From: Euperipatoides rowelli
Taxonomy: Eukaryota; Onychophora; Udeonychophora; Euonychophora; Peripatopsidae
DNA: 12,471 bases
Assembly (NCBI GenBank): GCA_003024985.2
Contig: PXIH01S0044068.1
Reading direction: 5' to 3' (one strand)
Part shown: piece by piece, positions 1 through 8,564 of the stretch
How positions within the stretch are numbered: the first letter of the stretch is position 1
Layout: each line of letters starts with the position of its first letter
Program-made: the position numbers and the translations under genes
Notes under the pieces: model-generated
What the model saw: only the letters and a program-made list of their open reading frames with translations
Databases searched by the model: none
What the model was told of the DNA's origin: nothing

Positions 1-384
1 TCACTTCCTGTTTTCGAAACCCCGTTTATTATCTACTCACATAAAGCCATTCATTATTTTGGCTACTTTTGCAAATCAATAAGTGTAGCTTAATTATTTA
101 TGTTAAAAAATATTCACATAAATTGAAGAGGGAGTCGGTGTAGTTTTAAGGTTAGGATATCGTTGAATATAGTAGCTTTAGTTTTGGTTTAAAATGTTTT
201 TCAATTAGCGATTATTGAACAATATGTGTATTTTTAAAGCATGCTTGATGATTTAATATGCTGGTTTTTAGAGCATGCCTAATTTACTTCTATTTTTATA
301 TGGCAGCTTTGTAAATTTGTTTGGTTAATTTGTATGGTGTTGCTTTATTTTTAGGTTAAAAATATATAAAATGGATTATTGCAA
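1..384. other. AT-rich sequence with no recognisable feature
   Basis: I find no coding exon, RNA gene or bounded repeat here. The sequence is AT-rich and stops are frequent in all frames. Two GCATGC words near 240 and 284 are the only local symmetry noticed, and they are too short to mean much. Confidence 0.5.
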
Positions 385-1000
385 TTTGATTATCCTAGGG
401 TTGGGGCAAGGTTACGGTTCAGGGAAAGGATTAAGGTTAGTACTGTAATGAAATATTAAAACTACCCAAAAGGGGTTATTGCCACCTTTTGATTATCCTA
501 GGGTTGGGGCATAGTAGATTTCACACAAAGTTGGAGTTAGGGTTCAGGGTAAGGTTATCAGGGCCGGATTCAGTTAGAGTGGGGCCCAAATGGATATTTC
601 TAGCAAAATTAGGGATGGGAAATCTTTTATAATTTTGATAAGTTTTTTTTTTACCCCCACAAGTGCAGTGCTGTTGTGCCCAGTTGGATATTTCTCACGG
701 GGGCCCTCAAAATATGGCTTAGATTAGGAGTGGGGTATCTTTATAATTTTGATAAGCTTTTTTTTTTACTTACACAAGTGTGCCCCCTCCCCCCTCAAAT
801 GCAGGGCCCAATTGACTCAGATTCAGCCCTGAAGGTTAGTAATGTTAATGAAATATTAAAATTATGTAAGAGTTATTGTACCTTTTGATTCTAGGGTTGG
901 GCATAGTAGATTTCACACAAAGTTGGAGTTAGGGTTCAGTGTAAAGGTTAAAATTAATAATGTAATGAAATATTAAAACTTTTCAAAGGGGTTAATGCAC
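385..1000 (+). repeat. Three degenerate tandem units, about 100-118 bp each
   Basis: Units begin with TTTGATTATCCTAGGG-like sequence at 385, 487 and 883. They share, in order, a GGGTTGGGGC block, GGGTTCAGGG plus AAGGTTA, TAATGAAATATTAAAA, and a final GGGGTTATTGCACC-like block. Units two and three also share an ATAGTAGATTTCACACAAAG segment that unit one lacks. Unit one is about 102 bp and unit three about 118 bp. Unit two spans 396 bp but falls to about 115 bp once the element at 559-831 and one target copy are removed. The third unit runs directly into the inverted-repeat element at 1000. It could be a local satellite fragment or the internal repeats of a larger element; I see no coding function. 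Confidence 0.85.
559..831. mobile_element. hAT-type MITE (273 bp) inside a tandem repeat unit
   Basis: The left end starts CAGGGCCGGATTCAG and the right end, read on the other strand, starts CAGGGCTGAATCTGAG, so the terminal inverted repeats match imperfectly for about 30 bp. The flanks are AAGGTTAT (551-558) and AAGGTTAG (832-839), a 7 of 8 match that fits the 8-bp target duplication of hAT transposons. The interior holds two diverged direct copies (about 590-665 and 682-780), each with TGGATATTTCT, an ATTTTGATAAG-plus-T-run block and an ACAAGTG ending. There is no transposase, so it would have needed one in trans. Assignment to hAT rests on termini and duplication length. Confidence 0.85.
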
Positions 1001-1499
1001 CTTTTCAGTATTAACTGGCTATCATCAAGGATGAACTCTGCTTAAATTTATTGCCATAATCTTATATTTGATAGACTTAACAATGCAATTATGCCACTAT
1101 TGAAAAATGAAGCGTTAATCATTTACACGCTACAGCAATTCTTCCAAAAAATATGGTCATAAAGTCATATTAAGGACCATCACAGGCCCCTCACCCATGT
1201 CTTTTCACTTAATGATAAACCAAAGATTGATACATTGGTTGACTATTCAGTACTATAGACGCCAATTTGAGCATAATCTTGGAAAAGTTGAATGTCTTCA
1301 CAGATTGGCTTTTGCGAAGTCCAAACACATGCGATTTGCATGACAGCAACAATTAGCACAGTGAGGAAAACCTTATCAATAAACAGAATCTTACTGGCCA
1401 TGAGTCGGATAAACATTGTTAAGTCTATCAAATATAAGATTATGGCAATAAATTTAAGGAGAGTTTATACTTTATGATAGCCAGTTAATACTGAAAAGG
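1000..1499. mobile_element. 500-bp element with 86-bp terminal inverted repeats
   Basis: Positions 1000-1085 and the reverse complement of 1414-1499 align without gaps, with about 4 mismatches in 86. Both arms begin CCTTTTCAGTATTAACTGG. The 328-bp centre is unique within the window. I see no clear target duplication. TTAA occurs symmetrically a few bases inside each arm, so a piggyBac-like TTAA insertion with palindromic flanks is possible but unproven. A transcript through it would fold into a long hairpin. A reverse-strand ORF starts inside the right arm. It could be a MITE, a fold-back element or a captured gene fragment between inverted repeats. Confidence 0.8.
1243..1431 (-). CDS. Small ORF, possible signal peptide, inside the inverted-repeat element
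   Basis: This 62-codon reverse-strand ORF begins within the right inverted-repeat arm and ends in the unique centre. The first Met is at 1431; a second in-frame Met (MASKILFIDK) starts at residue 11. From there the protein has a short basic N-terminus, a hydrophobic core (FLTVLIVAVM) and then a polar tail with two cysteines (IACVW and PICEDI), which is the arrangement of a signal peptide with a short mature part or a first coding exon. I recognise no family. In AT-rich DNA a chance hydrophobic ORF is common, and no promoter or splice support is visible. It may equally be a captured exon or noise. Confidence 0.25.
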   Translation of the reverse strand: MIDLTMFIRLMASKILFIDKVFLTVLIVAVMQIACVWTSQKPICEDIQLFQDYAQIGVYSTE

Positions 1500-1784
1500 G
1501 GGAAAACATAGATGCTAGCTGGTTTGCATCATCCATTAGTGCCACATGCATTAGTGCAAGATGTCATAGCAAACTACCGTCATTCTATAATTAGTGAATA
1601 TCTCTCTGACTAAAACACTATGGAGTATATCGTATATTAAAGCAACATTTTTCAAAAGAGGAGTATATCTCGTATTAATGAGCCCCAGCATAATCCCATT
1701 AGAAAATCTATTTATGGATATTTTAAGTCCCTTTGCAACCACAAATGAGGGAAAAAATTTTTTTTTGACCGATGATTTATACAG

Positions 1785-2430
1785 AGATGTTAGTTCTCGG
1801 TCTTGAGACCACTAATATGTGGTCTTGGTCTTGTACTGGTCTCAAGATTCTTGGTCTTGATCTCAGCATTAACAATATTTTATTCATTTTTAGAGATTTT
1901 TTTTTTTTTAATTTTACATTACAGTAAGTTAATGTCTGAAATTAATGTCCAGGTATTATGGAATTGGCATTGAAAGATTTATAAATGGAAAAAGCAATAA
2001 ATAGTTTGCTGTATGCTCCAACTGTAAAGGAATCTTAAGCGAGACATCTGCATTTAACACTAAAATGGGTTTTGACAGTTAGATCTTGATGAGTACTCAT
2101 AGAGTAATGATGAGGGATGAATTTTTATCTACTTACCCTATATAAAATTTAACCCTGCTTTAACAAATAGTGAAATATTTTTATATAATGTATGGTTTGA
2201 TCATTTTCAGATCTCTATTTTTAATTTCATAAATTTTAGGTTGCTGCTGTGCAGTGAAACTTTCAATAAATATTTGTTTAAAAATATTTTGTAAAATGTA
2301 GGCTGCTTTGCTGTGTTGAATGATTTTTTTTTTATAAATTTTAATACTCCTTGATCTTGATGTCTCTGATCTTGGTCATGATGCATCTGATCTTGGCCTT
2401 GGTGCTTCTTGTCTTGAACTTTATATCTAC
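1785..2430 (+). mobile_element. Decayed hAT-like region with CTTGGTCTTG repeats
   Basis: The left cluster (about 1790-1866) repeats GGTCTTGGTCTTG words and contains an 11-bp perfect inverted repeat, TCTTGAGACCA at 1801 against 1837-1847. The right cluster (about 2350-2420) has a 21-bp direct repeat starting CTGATCTTGG at 2366 and 2387. From memory, repeated GGTCTTGG/GGTCTCGG words occur near the ends of some animal hAT transposons. Between the clusters, 2005-2100 reads FAVCSNCKGIL, then an NT.M stretch and a His, resembling a BED zinc finger with a stop in frame. No terminal inverted repeats or duplication were found, so the ends are uncertain. Confidence 0.4.
1981..2100 (+). pseudogene. Possible BED zinc-finger remnant of a hAT transposase
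   Basis: One frame gives GKSNK, a stop (TAG), then FAVCSNCKGILSET, an NTKM motif, a second stop and a His near 2098. The order of a C-x2-C pair, a small linker, NT..M and a later His resembles BED fingers, which bind DNA at the N-terminus of many hAT transposases. Only one of the two expected C-terminal metal ligands is visible, and there are two in-frame stops. It sits between the two clusters of GGTCTTG words, which is the context that makes it worth listing. Chance resemblance is a real alternative. Confidence 0.25.
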
Positions 2431-2654
2431 AAAAGCAGTGCTTAAATTATATTTTCCTTGATGTAGACATCAATAATATTTTTAAAACTATATAAAGACA
2501 TTGTCAATCAGAAGAAATAGTGAACTGGTGGTGAGGAGGTAAGGGTTGTGTGTGTACCAATTTTGAAATAATATGGACTGATTAAACTAAGAACTATTTT
2601 GAATATTTAGTGTATAAATGAAGAGATTTAATAAAAATAAAAAAGACATTGTAA

Positions 2655-4160
2655 CTTTGTCCTTAAAAAATTCGATGAAGAACTTTGTAAACCAATTACT
2701 TACCTAATTTGTCCATTGACCAATGTATTTGTCCCTCTTCCTGGAAAACCTAATTTGCCATCACTATTCCAAAGAAACAAATTTCTACTGATCCAACCAT
2801 ACTTCGGCCTATTTCATTGCTCTCTTCCATATCAAAAATTTGCGAAAAATTTATTTATAATTTAACCCTCCCCTATATCACCAATTCTATTGATGATCGT
2901 CATTTTGGTGGCCTTCCAGGTATATTCCACTTCACAATACCTTGTTTCTTAGTCCTGCGGGACTAGTCGAGTCAGGAAAGCATTCCGACTCGGCGCTACA
3001 GCGACCAAGCTGGTCGCTGGTTCAGATCCAAGGAAAGCTATCCTCGGATTCTATATTGTACATGTAGACTTTTTTTTCAACGTTTATTAAGTTTGTACAT
3101 AATGTAAATAGCAAAAGAAAACCCGTGTTTTTTTTCTTAAAAAAATATCTTGTTTCTTATTTGGATTACATTTTGCGAGATCTTGATAACCCTGGGATTA
3201 AATATATTATCATTAGACTTTATATAGGCTTTTGATTCAGTTGATCATTTTTATCTGAGAACGACCCATATTTAATTTTAATCTTCCTGCCAATATTATT
3301 AAATGGATCATTCATTTTTATAAAACCGAGTTCAAATTATTAAATTTATACCCTCCTCTCACATTTACCAATTTATTTGTTCTAATGGAGTTCCCCCAAG
3401 GCTTTGTGGTTGGTTGCTTGATTTCCATTGTTACCACAAATAAAATTGCCTCAAATATCTCTTACCATTTCAAGTTTATGATGATCTAACAGTTATGGTA
3501 ATAATCATAATCTCAATCGTTCTTCTCAAAACCTAATTAATGGAACTTTCTCTGATTCCTTGTTTGTAATGTGTCAATCAATACTAATAGTTATGCTCCA
3601 TGATTTTTCAAAATCTGCTCAATATGTCTGTTGTCTTCTCATTCAACCTATTAATTTAGTTAATTCCTGTTCAATTATTTATATCATTGTCCAACACAAC
3701 TTAAAATGGGACTTTCATATGAAATCAATTATCTCTAAAGCCTACCACAAATTTTTTATTTTATACAAACTCAGGAGACTCTGCTTTGATATCTAATCAC
3801 TATTACAGTACATATTTACTCATCTTTTATCAGGCCCTCATTGGAATACTCTTCCCCAGTATGGGCCATCTCTATTACCAAAGCACAATCTGATGACTTC
3901 AAAACTGTTCAAAGAGCCTTAAAAATCACTCAAGATTTCTATACAAAGTATAATGTCTCTTTTATTTACAGGTTTACCTTCCTTATCTGACAGAAAATCA
4001 TCATTGCTCAACAATTTATCTACTGATTATTCAACATTCTAATCATGGATGGGATTGGTGAGTTAAAGTAAAAACATATTTTAGTTCAAATAAAATTTCA
4101 ATGAAAATTATCAGATCTTCTGGTACTATGGCCAGAAATAATTCCATTATTTGAGAGTAA
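2655..4160 (+). pseudogene. Dead LINE: reverse transcriptase of CR1/Jockey-like type
   Basis: Translating in shifting frames gives the reverse-transcriptase landmarks of a non-LTR retrotransposon in order: ELCKPITYL, SSWKT, then RPISLLSSISKICEKFIYN (about 2808-2864), FGGLPG (near 2905), TSQYLV, YLDYILRDLDNPG (about 3159-3200), AFDSVDH (3229-3248), a decayed NGVPQG box (3383-3401), a YDD-type active site near 3476-3486 with a one-base loss before the two Asp codons, LKWDFH (near 3700), IRPSLEYSSPVWA (3831-3869), VQRALKIT, and GLPSLSDRKSSLL (3971-4010). There are several frameshifts and stops, so it is inactive. No endonuclease domain is seen, consistent with 5' truncation. The exact 3' end is unclear. 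The SINE at 2952-3148 interrupts it. The clade is inferred from motif style only. Confidence 0.9.
2941..3159 (+). mobile_element. SINE (tRNA-derived) nested in the LINE, with 11-bp target duplication
   Basis: CTTGTTTCTTA occurs at 2941-2951 and again at 3149-3159, bounding a 197-bp insert (2952-3148). The insert has a polymerase III A box (TAGTCGAGTCAGG, 2964-2976) and B box (GGTTCAGATCC, 3019-3029) with normal spacing, then a non-tRNA body and an A/T-rich tail. Its first bases form a hairpin (AGTCC/GGACT, counting the last duplication base). Removing the insert and one duplication joins the LINE reading frame from TSQYLV to YLDYIL without a gap. The perfect duplication indicates a later insertion by target-primed retrotransposition. 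A partial relative lies at 8565-8612. Confidence 0.92.
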
Positions 4161-4439
4161 GAATTGATCAAATTTATTAAAAAAAGAATTACCATGTATA
4201 AATCCTTTTTTTTTAATTTTTAAATATAATTTTTTTTTAAATATGTTCCACCCCTGAGGGATGAAATGACTATTTACAATATATACAGAGATTTATTATT
4301 CCAATTTAAGAATTTTCCTTTTTCCACCTACATACAGCACATTGCCAGTCCTTATTCTGTACCATTAATTTATGTGCCATAAATCCAATTTTACTTTATC
4401 AGGATAATTTCAATTGATCTGCAACTAGAAAAAAATCCC

Positions 4440-4560
4440 GGTGTATACTAATGCAGAAATTCATTTTCCACACTGGGGATCAAATTTCGATCCCTTTATA
4501 TCCACAAGCGCACCATGGCCATTTACGAAACCGCTAAGCGCAATAACCATTTTGGCTATA
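4440..4560 (-). mobile_element. tRNA-derived SINE relic, reverse strand
   Basis: On the reverse strand there is an A-box-like TAGCCAAAATGGTTA (4544-4558) followed by a T-arm-like hairpin of five paired bases and a seven-base loop (4477-4493, GGATC/GATCC). The two are separated by about 50 bp, which suits a polymerase III type 2 promoter. The 5' acceptor-like segment has no partner after the T arm, so it is not a tRNA gene. No flanking duplication was found. Two opposed short ORFs crossing this region are by-products of the repeat. Confidence 0.5.
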
Positions 4561-4569
4561 GTCCTAAAG

Positions 4570-5140
4570 GCTAATTCTATTTTGATTATATTTTTTTGTT
4601 TATATACGATATTGCTGTCGAACAATAGTCTAATATTTTTTGTATGTATGATGTACACTGTAAATAATCTTAAATATTTCGAAGGTGATGTATTTTAAGT
4701 GTCTTTTGATATAGAAAAATTTGTTTTTTATTTTCTTGGCTGAATGAAGCATGTGAGAATTTTTTCAACAAATAAATTTTATCATTATACAGTTCCTAAC
4801 AATTGTTTCTTAGTTCAAATTCAACATTAATAAATAAATAAATAACTGGTTTTAATTTTTGAATAAATATTTTGTCACAAAAATATAAAGAATATAAAGG
4901 TTTAAAGTCCTGATACATTTTCACATGTCTATTTCAATTAACAATAGTGTAGCAATAAATCCTGATTCATTCATTACTATGAATAAAAAGCCATTCTTTC
5001 AGTACTGTTTCATAGTAGACATTTAGTTTTCTTTATATTTGTATTGTTGAGATGTTAAATCGGATAATTTTTCATTTGCATATAAATCAATCTAAATATA
5101 TTCTGTACTTTGATGATGAAAGTCATAAATTCAAAATGAA
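4570..5140. other. AT-rich stretch, nothing recognised
   Basis: Very AT-rich sequence with short A and T runs and a small TAAATAAATAAATAA microsatellite near 4830. I find no domain, RNA structure or bounded repeat. Confidence 0.5.
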
Positions 5141-5375
5141 TTGATAGTGTCCATTACAGAAGAATCGGAAAGTTCAATTTTACATTTGTTCTTTTCCCAT
5201 AGTACACAGGCATTTGATATGATAAAAACATTTGGGTGTCAAAGTTTCTTTGAAAAAAATTTCCCCATTTTGGATATCAAAATATTATTGTCAGTTTTTA
5301 AATTAATATCCATAGAATTATTTTGATATATCACCACTACTGGTGGAGTTCTTACATTGTTAGGTTCCATTATTT
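5141..5375 (+). pseudogene. Very decayed second reverse-transcriptase relic
   Basis: A 61-codon ORF (5141-5326) reads SHSTQAFDMIK, then FFEKNFPILDIKILLSVFK. This resembles the LINE pattern D-A-S-K-A-F-D, a short helix ending LF.KL, and then F-P...I.IL..(W)Y. Shortly after the stop, about 5338-5365, a frame gives TTGGVLTLLGS, close to the R-Q-G-G-V-L-S-P-L-L-F box that follows in such enzymes. The spacing is about a dozen residues short of what I recall for the family, so a deletion is implied. The catalytic Asp pair was not found. It is a different lineage from the LINE at 2655-4160, judging by the AFD-to-GGVL layout. It may be a chance match. Confidence 0.4.
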
Positions 5376-5599
5376 CAGATTTTGTATCTTGGTAAGAATA
5401 ATTTGGTTGTGGTGAAATTTTATTTTCAGGTACAATAAGAATAATATGGATTTAATTGTCTTAATTCTGGATTGCTTTTATTGTAAAGTGTGTGAAGCAT
5501 TTTTCTCCAGTAATTTTAATTGGAATTGAATAAATAACCTAAAAAAATATGAAATTATTACTTTCCTAAATTAGGAAAACTGACACTATGACTCCACAT

Positions 5600-6190
5600 C
5601 ATCTGATTTAAAAAATAAATTTTAAAGTGGGGGTGCCAAAAAAACATATACAGTCAGTAGTTTGAATGTGATTGAAAATGAGGTTAAGGGTGCTGAAGTG
5701 GCACATCAAAAATGCAACTTTTGAGTGTGGTGGCTGTCTAAAACTGGAACCGAAAGTGCCACCATCTTGAAAATTATTGGTTGAACTCAGAAATTTATTT
5801 GGAGGTGATTGGTTTTGGAAGCCAACATCATAGGTCAAAAAGTAATTTTGGGTCAAAATCCGAAGTGGTCTGCACAGGGCCGGATGTCAGAATTCTTGGA
5901 CTTTTTGGGACAGGAAGGACCGGAAGTTAGTTAATAGGAGCTAGAAGTGATATCATACCACATGTATATAGGCATTGAAAAATCTCATATCTTTAAAAAG
6001 CAAACACGAAGTTGGCCATCTTGGACAAGTTCTGGATTGGCTTTGAAATACTGAAACTGGGTGGGGGTCTAAATTGATAGTTATCCCATAATACATCATA
6101 ATGTGATATCATATGCCAATATTTGGATATAAAATAGAATGATCTAGCTTTATCAAACAGGTACAGGAAGTTGACCATCTGAAAAAAAAG
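5600..6190 (+). repeat. Degenerate repeat with ~157-bp period and CCATCTTG-type motifs
   Basis: GTGATATCATA occurs at about 5947 and 6103, and a GAAGTTGGCCATCTTGGA / GGAAGTTGACCATCTGA pair occurs at about 6008 and 6167, giving a period of roughly 157-159 bp. A further related motif, GTGCCACCATCTTGA, lies at about 5756-5770. Between these anchors the copies are only loosely alike. Similar CCATCTTG-containing repeats are common in marine invertebrate genomes, but I cannot name this one. Reverse-strand ORFs here are by-products. Confidence 0.5.
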
Positions 6191-7008
6191 CCTGATTTTT
6201 ACCATCTACTATAATTAAAAACTGTATTTGCTAATGGATGATGGGAGTGATATTGAGGTGGATGGGATTATGATAGAGATGGAAAGGACAGAGGTAGGAG
6301 GGGTTACAGTAGTGGTGGAAGAGGTGAAGATTAATTTGGGGATATGTATGGCAGGAAACTGGAACTTACAGGGGTGATGTTGAATGAATTAGGAGTCGAT
6401 GTAATTGGGTAAATGATAAATAAAACTATGTTAAAATATATTTGTTGAAAAAAAAACTGAATATTGTAATAAAATGTATTTCCTTTTTTAGGAAAAAAAA
6501 ATTCCACTGAGTGAAGACACACCACCATCATCCATCACTCCTAATTTATCAGTGTATAATCTTTAAATTTTGAAATGCTTTTGATGAAAAATATCAATAT
6601 TGTAAATTTAATTGTGGAAAATATAATAGATGTCAGTTTAAAGTTTGTGAGCTGGTACTTAAAGTTTAGGAGTTTACTATTTTCATCATCTTTGTATATA
6701 TATCCTCAAATTCATTATATTGTAAAAGACATTGAGAACGTGATGAAGTAAATTGTCAACAACTGGTTTATATTGATAACGATTTTGAAAATAGACCTAA
6801 ACCTTTAAAATACCGTATTGCATATATATCACAAAAAATATAAATAGAATGGTTGTGATAATATAAAATTTTGACTATTGTGGGATTTCTGCTGGGTTTG
6901 CTAAAAATATTTGTAATTGATTTTTTAAAGAAAAATTTAATAAAGATTTCAAGACTGTTCATAAAGATTATTCAACCAATCAACAGCCTGAGATCATAGT
7001 GGTAGGTA
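6191..7008. other. Intergenic stretch; purine-rich tract at 6231-6345
   Basis: Positions 6231-6345 are strongly purine-rich on the plus strand (GGTGGATGGGATT, GGAAAGGACAGAGG, GGTGGAAGAGGTG), perhaps a decayed GGA/GGT minisatellite. The rest is AT-rich with no domain or bounded repeat. ORFs of about 65 codons at 6331-6531 and 6768-6962 on the reverse strand have low-complexity composition and no family resemblance. Confidence 0.45.
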
Positions 7009-7386
7009 CAGAGGTGTACCACGGGGTGGCGGTCAACCCTGAGTACCACCACAAATGGGTGCCACAAAAAAAATTTTAGGTAGGGGGTGCCAAATTTGTA
7101 ATGAGAGAGGAGGCAGGGCAAGATTACCTACAATAGCGACTTAAGATGCCCATATGGGGGGGGGGAGGGGGACGCATCCATACAACTAAAAAATAAAAAG
7201 CTTATCAAAACATTCACAACTAAAAAATTTATGTCTTTGTTATTAAAACATCCATACAACAACAAAAAAAAAGCTAATCAAAATATTTATAACAAAAATA
7301 TAAACAAGGTGCCTAGGGGGGATGGTGGCAATAGCAAGTTATACCCCGGGCGTCCAAAATGTCATGGTACAGTGGGTACACCACTG
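7009..7386. mobile_element. hAT-type MITE, 378 bp, with G-run
   Basis: The left end is CAGAGGTGTACCACGGG and the right end, reverse complemented, is CAGTGGTGTACCCACTG. CAG...CTG termini with short imperfect inverted repeats are typical of hAT elements. The flanks (GGTAGGTA before, GGTAAGTC overlapping the last base and after) match 6 of 8 only with a one-base shift, so the duplication is weak. The interior has a G-rich run (about 7156-7171) and two reverse-orientation copies of the GATAAGC-plus-T-run motif (7196-7220, 7264-7292) that also occurs in the elements at 559 and 11695. There is no coding capacity. Confidence 0.7.
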
Positions 7387-7551
7387 GTAAGTCAATAATG
7401 TTATTTAACCATTACAATTTTGATTTGTGTAGAAGTTAAATCTATAATGTCCGTCAATGATTGAAGACAAGTAAATTGAGGTAAAATGATGAAGCTCATG
7501 TTAAGATTTGGGGGTGAATTAAGTAACATTGATGAAGAAATTTTTATAATT

Positions 7552-7954
7552 TTATATGGTAGCCAAGGGGCAGTAGCGCAGAGGGTTGAGCTGCGCTGCT
7601 TCGTATTCTTGGCGAGAGCCAAGATAGCGACCAGGGTTCACGGCTTGCGCTATCCGACCCCTCCATACTACTCCCATGTCTTCCTTTGTGAATGGCAGGG
7701 AGTAGGGGGTTATATTCAACCAGTCGGCACGGCTCTCGGACTTTGCTATCTGAAGATATGAATTTCTAAAGATAAGCAACACGAGCTAATTACATCTGAA
7801 CCTTTGGATGGAACGTCCAATCGTCAGATAAGTAATAACATGTAAATATTGTAAATATATGTGTGTAAATAGTTTCTCGTCAAGACGATTTGCCTCAGCC
7901 ATCAGGCGGGTGTTGGCGAAATCCAAGCCAAAAAAAAAAAAATGTTATATGGTA
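7552..7954 (+). mobile_element. Full-length tRNA-derived SINE with 10-bp target duplication
   Basis: TTATATGGTA at 7552-7561 and 7945-7954 bounds a 383-bp insert (7562-7944). Near its start is an A box (TAGCGCAGAGG, 7574-7584), then a weaker B box (GGTTCACGGCT, 7635-7645). A long non-tRNA body follows, with TGTAAATATTGTAAATATATG near 7842, and a GCGGGTGTTGGCGAAATCC segment leads to a 13-base A run (7930-7942). The poly(A) tail and perfect duplication point to LINE-machinery insertion with the 5' end intact. The tail suggests an A-tail-recognising partner; the LINE in this window is not shown to be it. Overlapping ORFs on both strands are artefacts. Confidence 0.93.
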
Positions 7955-8099
7955 TTACCGTATTAGTCTTCAATCTTTATTTTTTTTAAAAATAAATCTC
8001 CCCTCCAAAGGGAGAAGACATGTATTTTTATCTTCTTTAATTAATTACTTAGAGGTATCAAATTATTATTTGTTAAAATCACTAAGGTAGGTTCTCATG

Positions 8100-8270
8100 A
8101 TGGTAAAGGACAGCATACTTAGTAAAAACCCAAAGCTAGCTGTTAAAGCTAGGGAGAAAAAACATTCCATAACTGCCCTAGCCAGGGATTGAACCTGGAT
8201 CCCCAGCATATGTCTTAGTCTTAACAATGTAAGTATTCTCACCACTTGGCCACATGACCTTGACAAGGCT
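8100..8270 (-). mobile_element. tRNA-like SINE or tRNA pseudogene, reverse strand
   Basis: The reverse strand has a near-consensus A box (TGGCCAAGTGG, 8242-8252) and a consensus B box (GGTTCAATCCC, 8185-8195). The B box lies in a perfect T arm of five pairs and a seven-base loop (8182-8198). The head resembles class II tRNAs (Leu/Ser type). The bases after the T arm do not pair with the presumed 5' acceptor strand, so this is not a functional tRNA. About 70-90 bp of non-tRNA sequence continues downstream on that strand, fitting a SINE. No flanking duplication was found, so the ends are approximate. Confidence 0.7.
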
Positions 8271-8564
8271 TCAATCTTGTTTACTGCTTGATATAAAGCC
8301 TTCTTGATGACCTGGACTGGGGCAGTTATCGTTTTTGTTCCATACTAGCCTATAATACATTAGATAAAGGTAGAAAAGTAAACAAACTATTATGTGAAGG
8401 ACTCAATTTAACCTATGAATAATAAGAAATTAAATCCCTATGGTGTATTAAAATTAAGGCTTGCTTTTTAAGTAATGATTAGTAATAAAGATGTTTTCAG
8501 AACATTAACCTAAAAAGCTCCAATCATGATGATAAGGACTTCAAGAATAGAAATTTTCCAGCTT

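Noticed and set aside
676-888. 70-codon plus-strand ORF
   Set aside because: It lies mostly inside the MITE and runs through its T-run and inverted repeat into tandem repeat sequence.
385-1000. CRISPR array
   Set aside because: The units are long, degenerate and without regular unique spacers, in a eukaryotic context.
3560-3796. A separate 78-residue gene
   Set aside because: It is a continuous piece of the dead LINE reverse transcriptase, including the LKWDFH motif.
4441-4698. Opposed 85- and 65-codon ORFs
   Set aside because: Both overlap the SINE relic and show low-complexity hydrophobic tails with no family resemblance.
7486-7782. Overlapping ORFs of 91 codons (plus) and 76 codons (minus)
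   Set aside because: Both fall largely inside the SINE bounded by the 10-bp duplication and are open on both strands at once, as expected for a GC-richer repeat.
8182-8260. A functional Leu- or Ser-type tRNA gene
   Set aside because: The A box, B box and T arm are good, but the sequence after the T arm does not pair with the 5' acceptor strand.
8066-8266. Reverse-strand ORF of 66 codons
   Set aside because: It translates the tRNA-like SINE head, including its A and B boxes.
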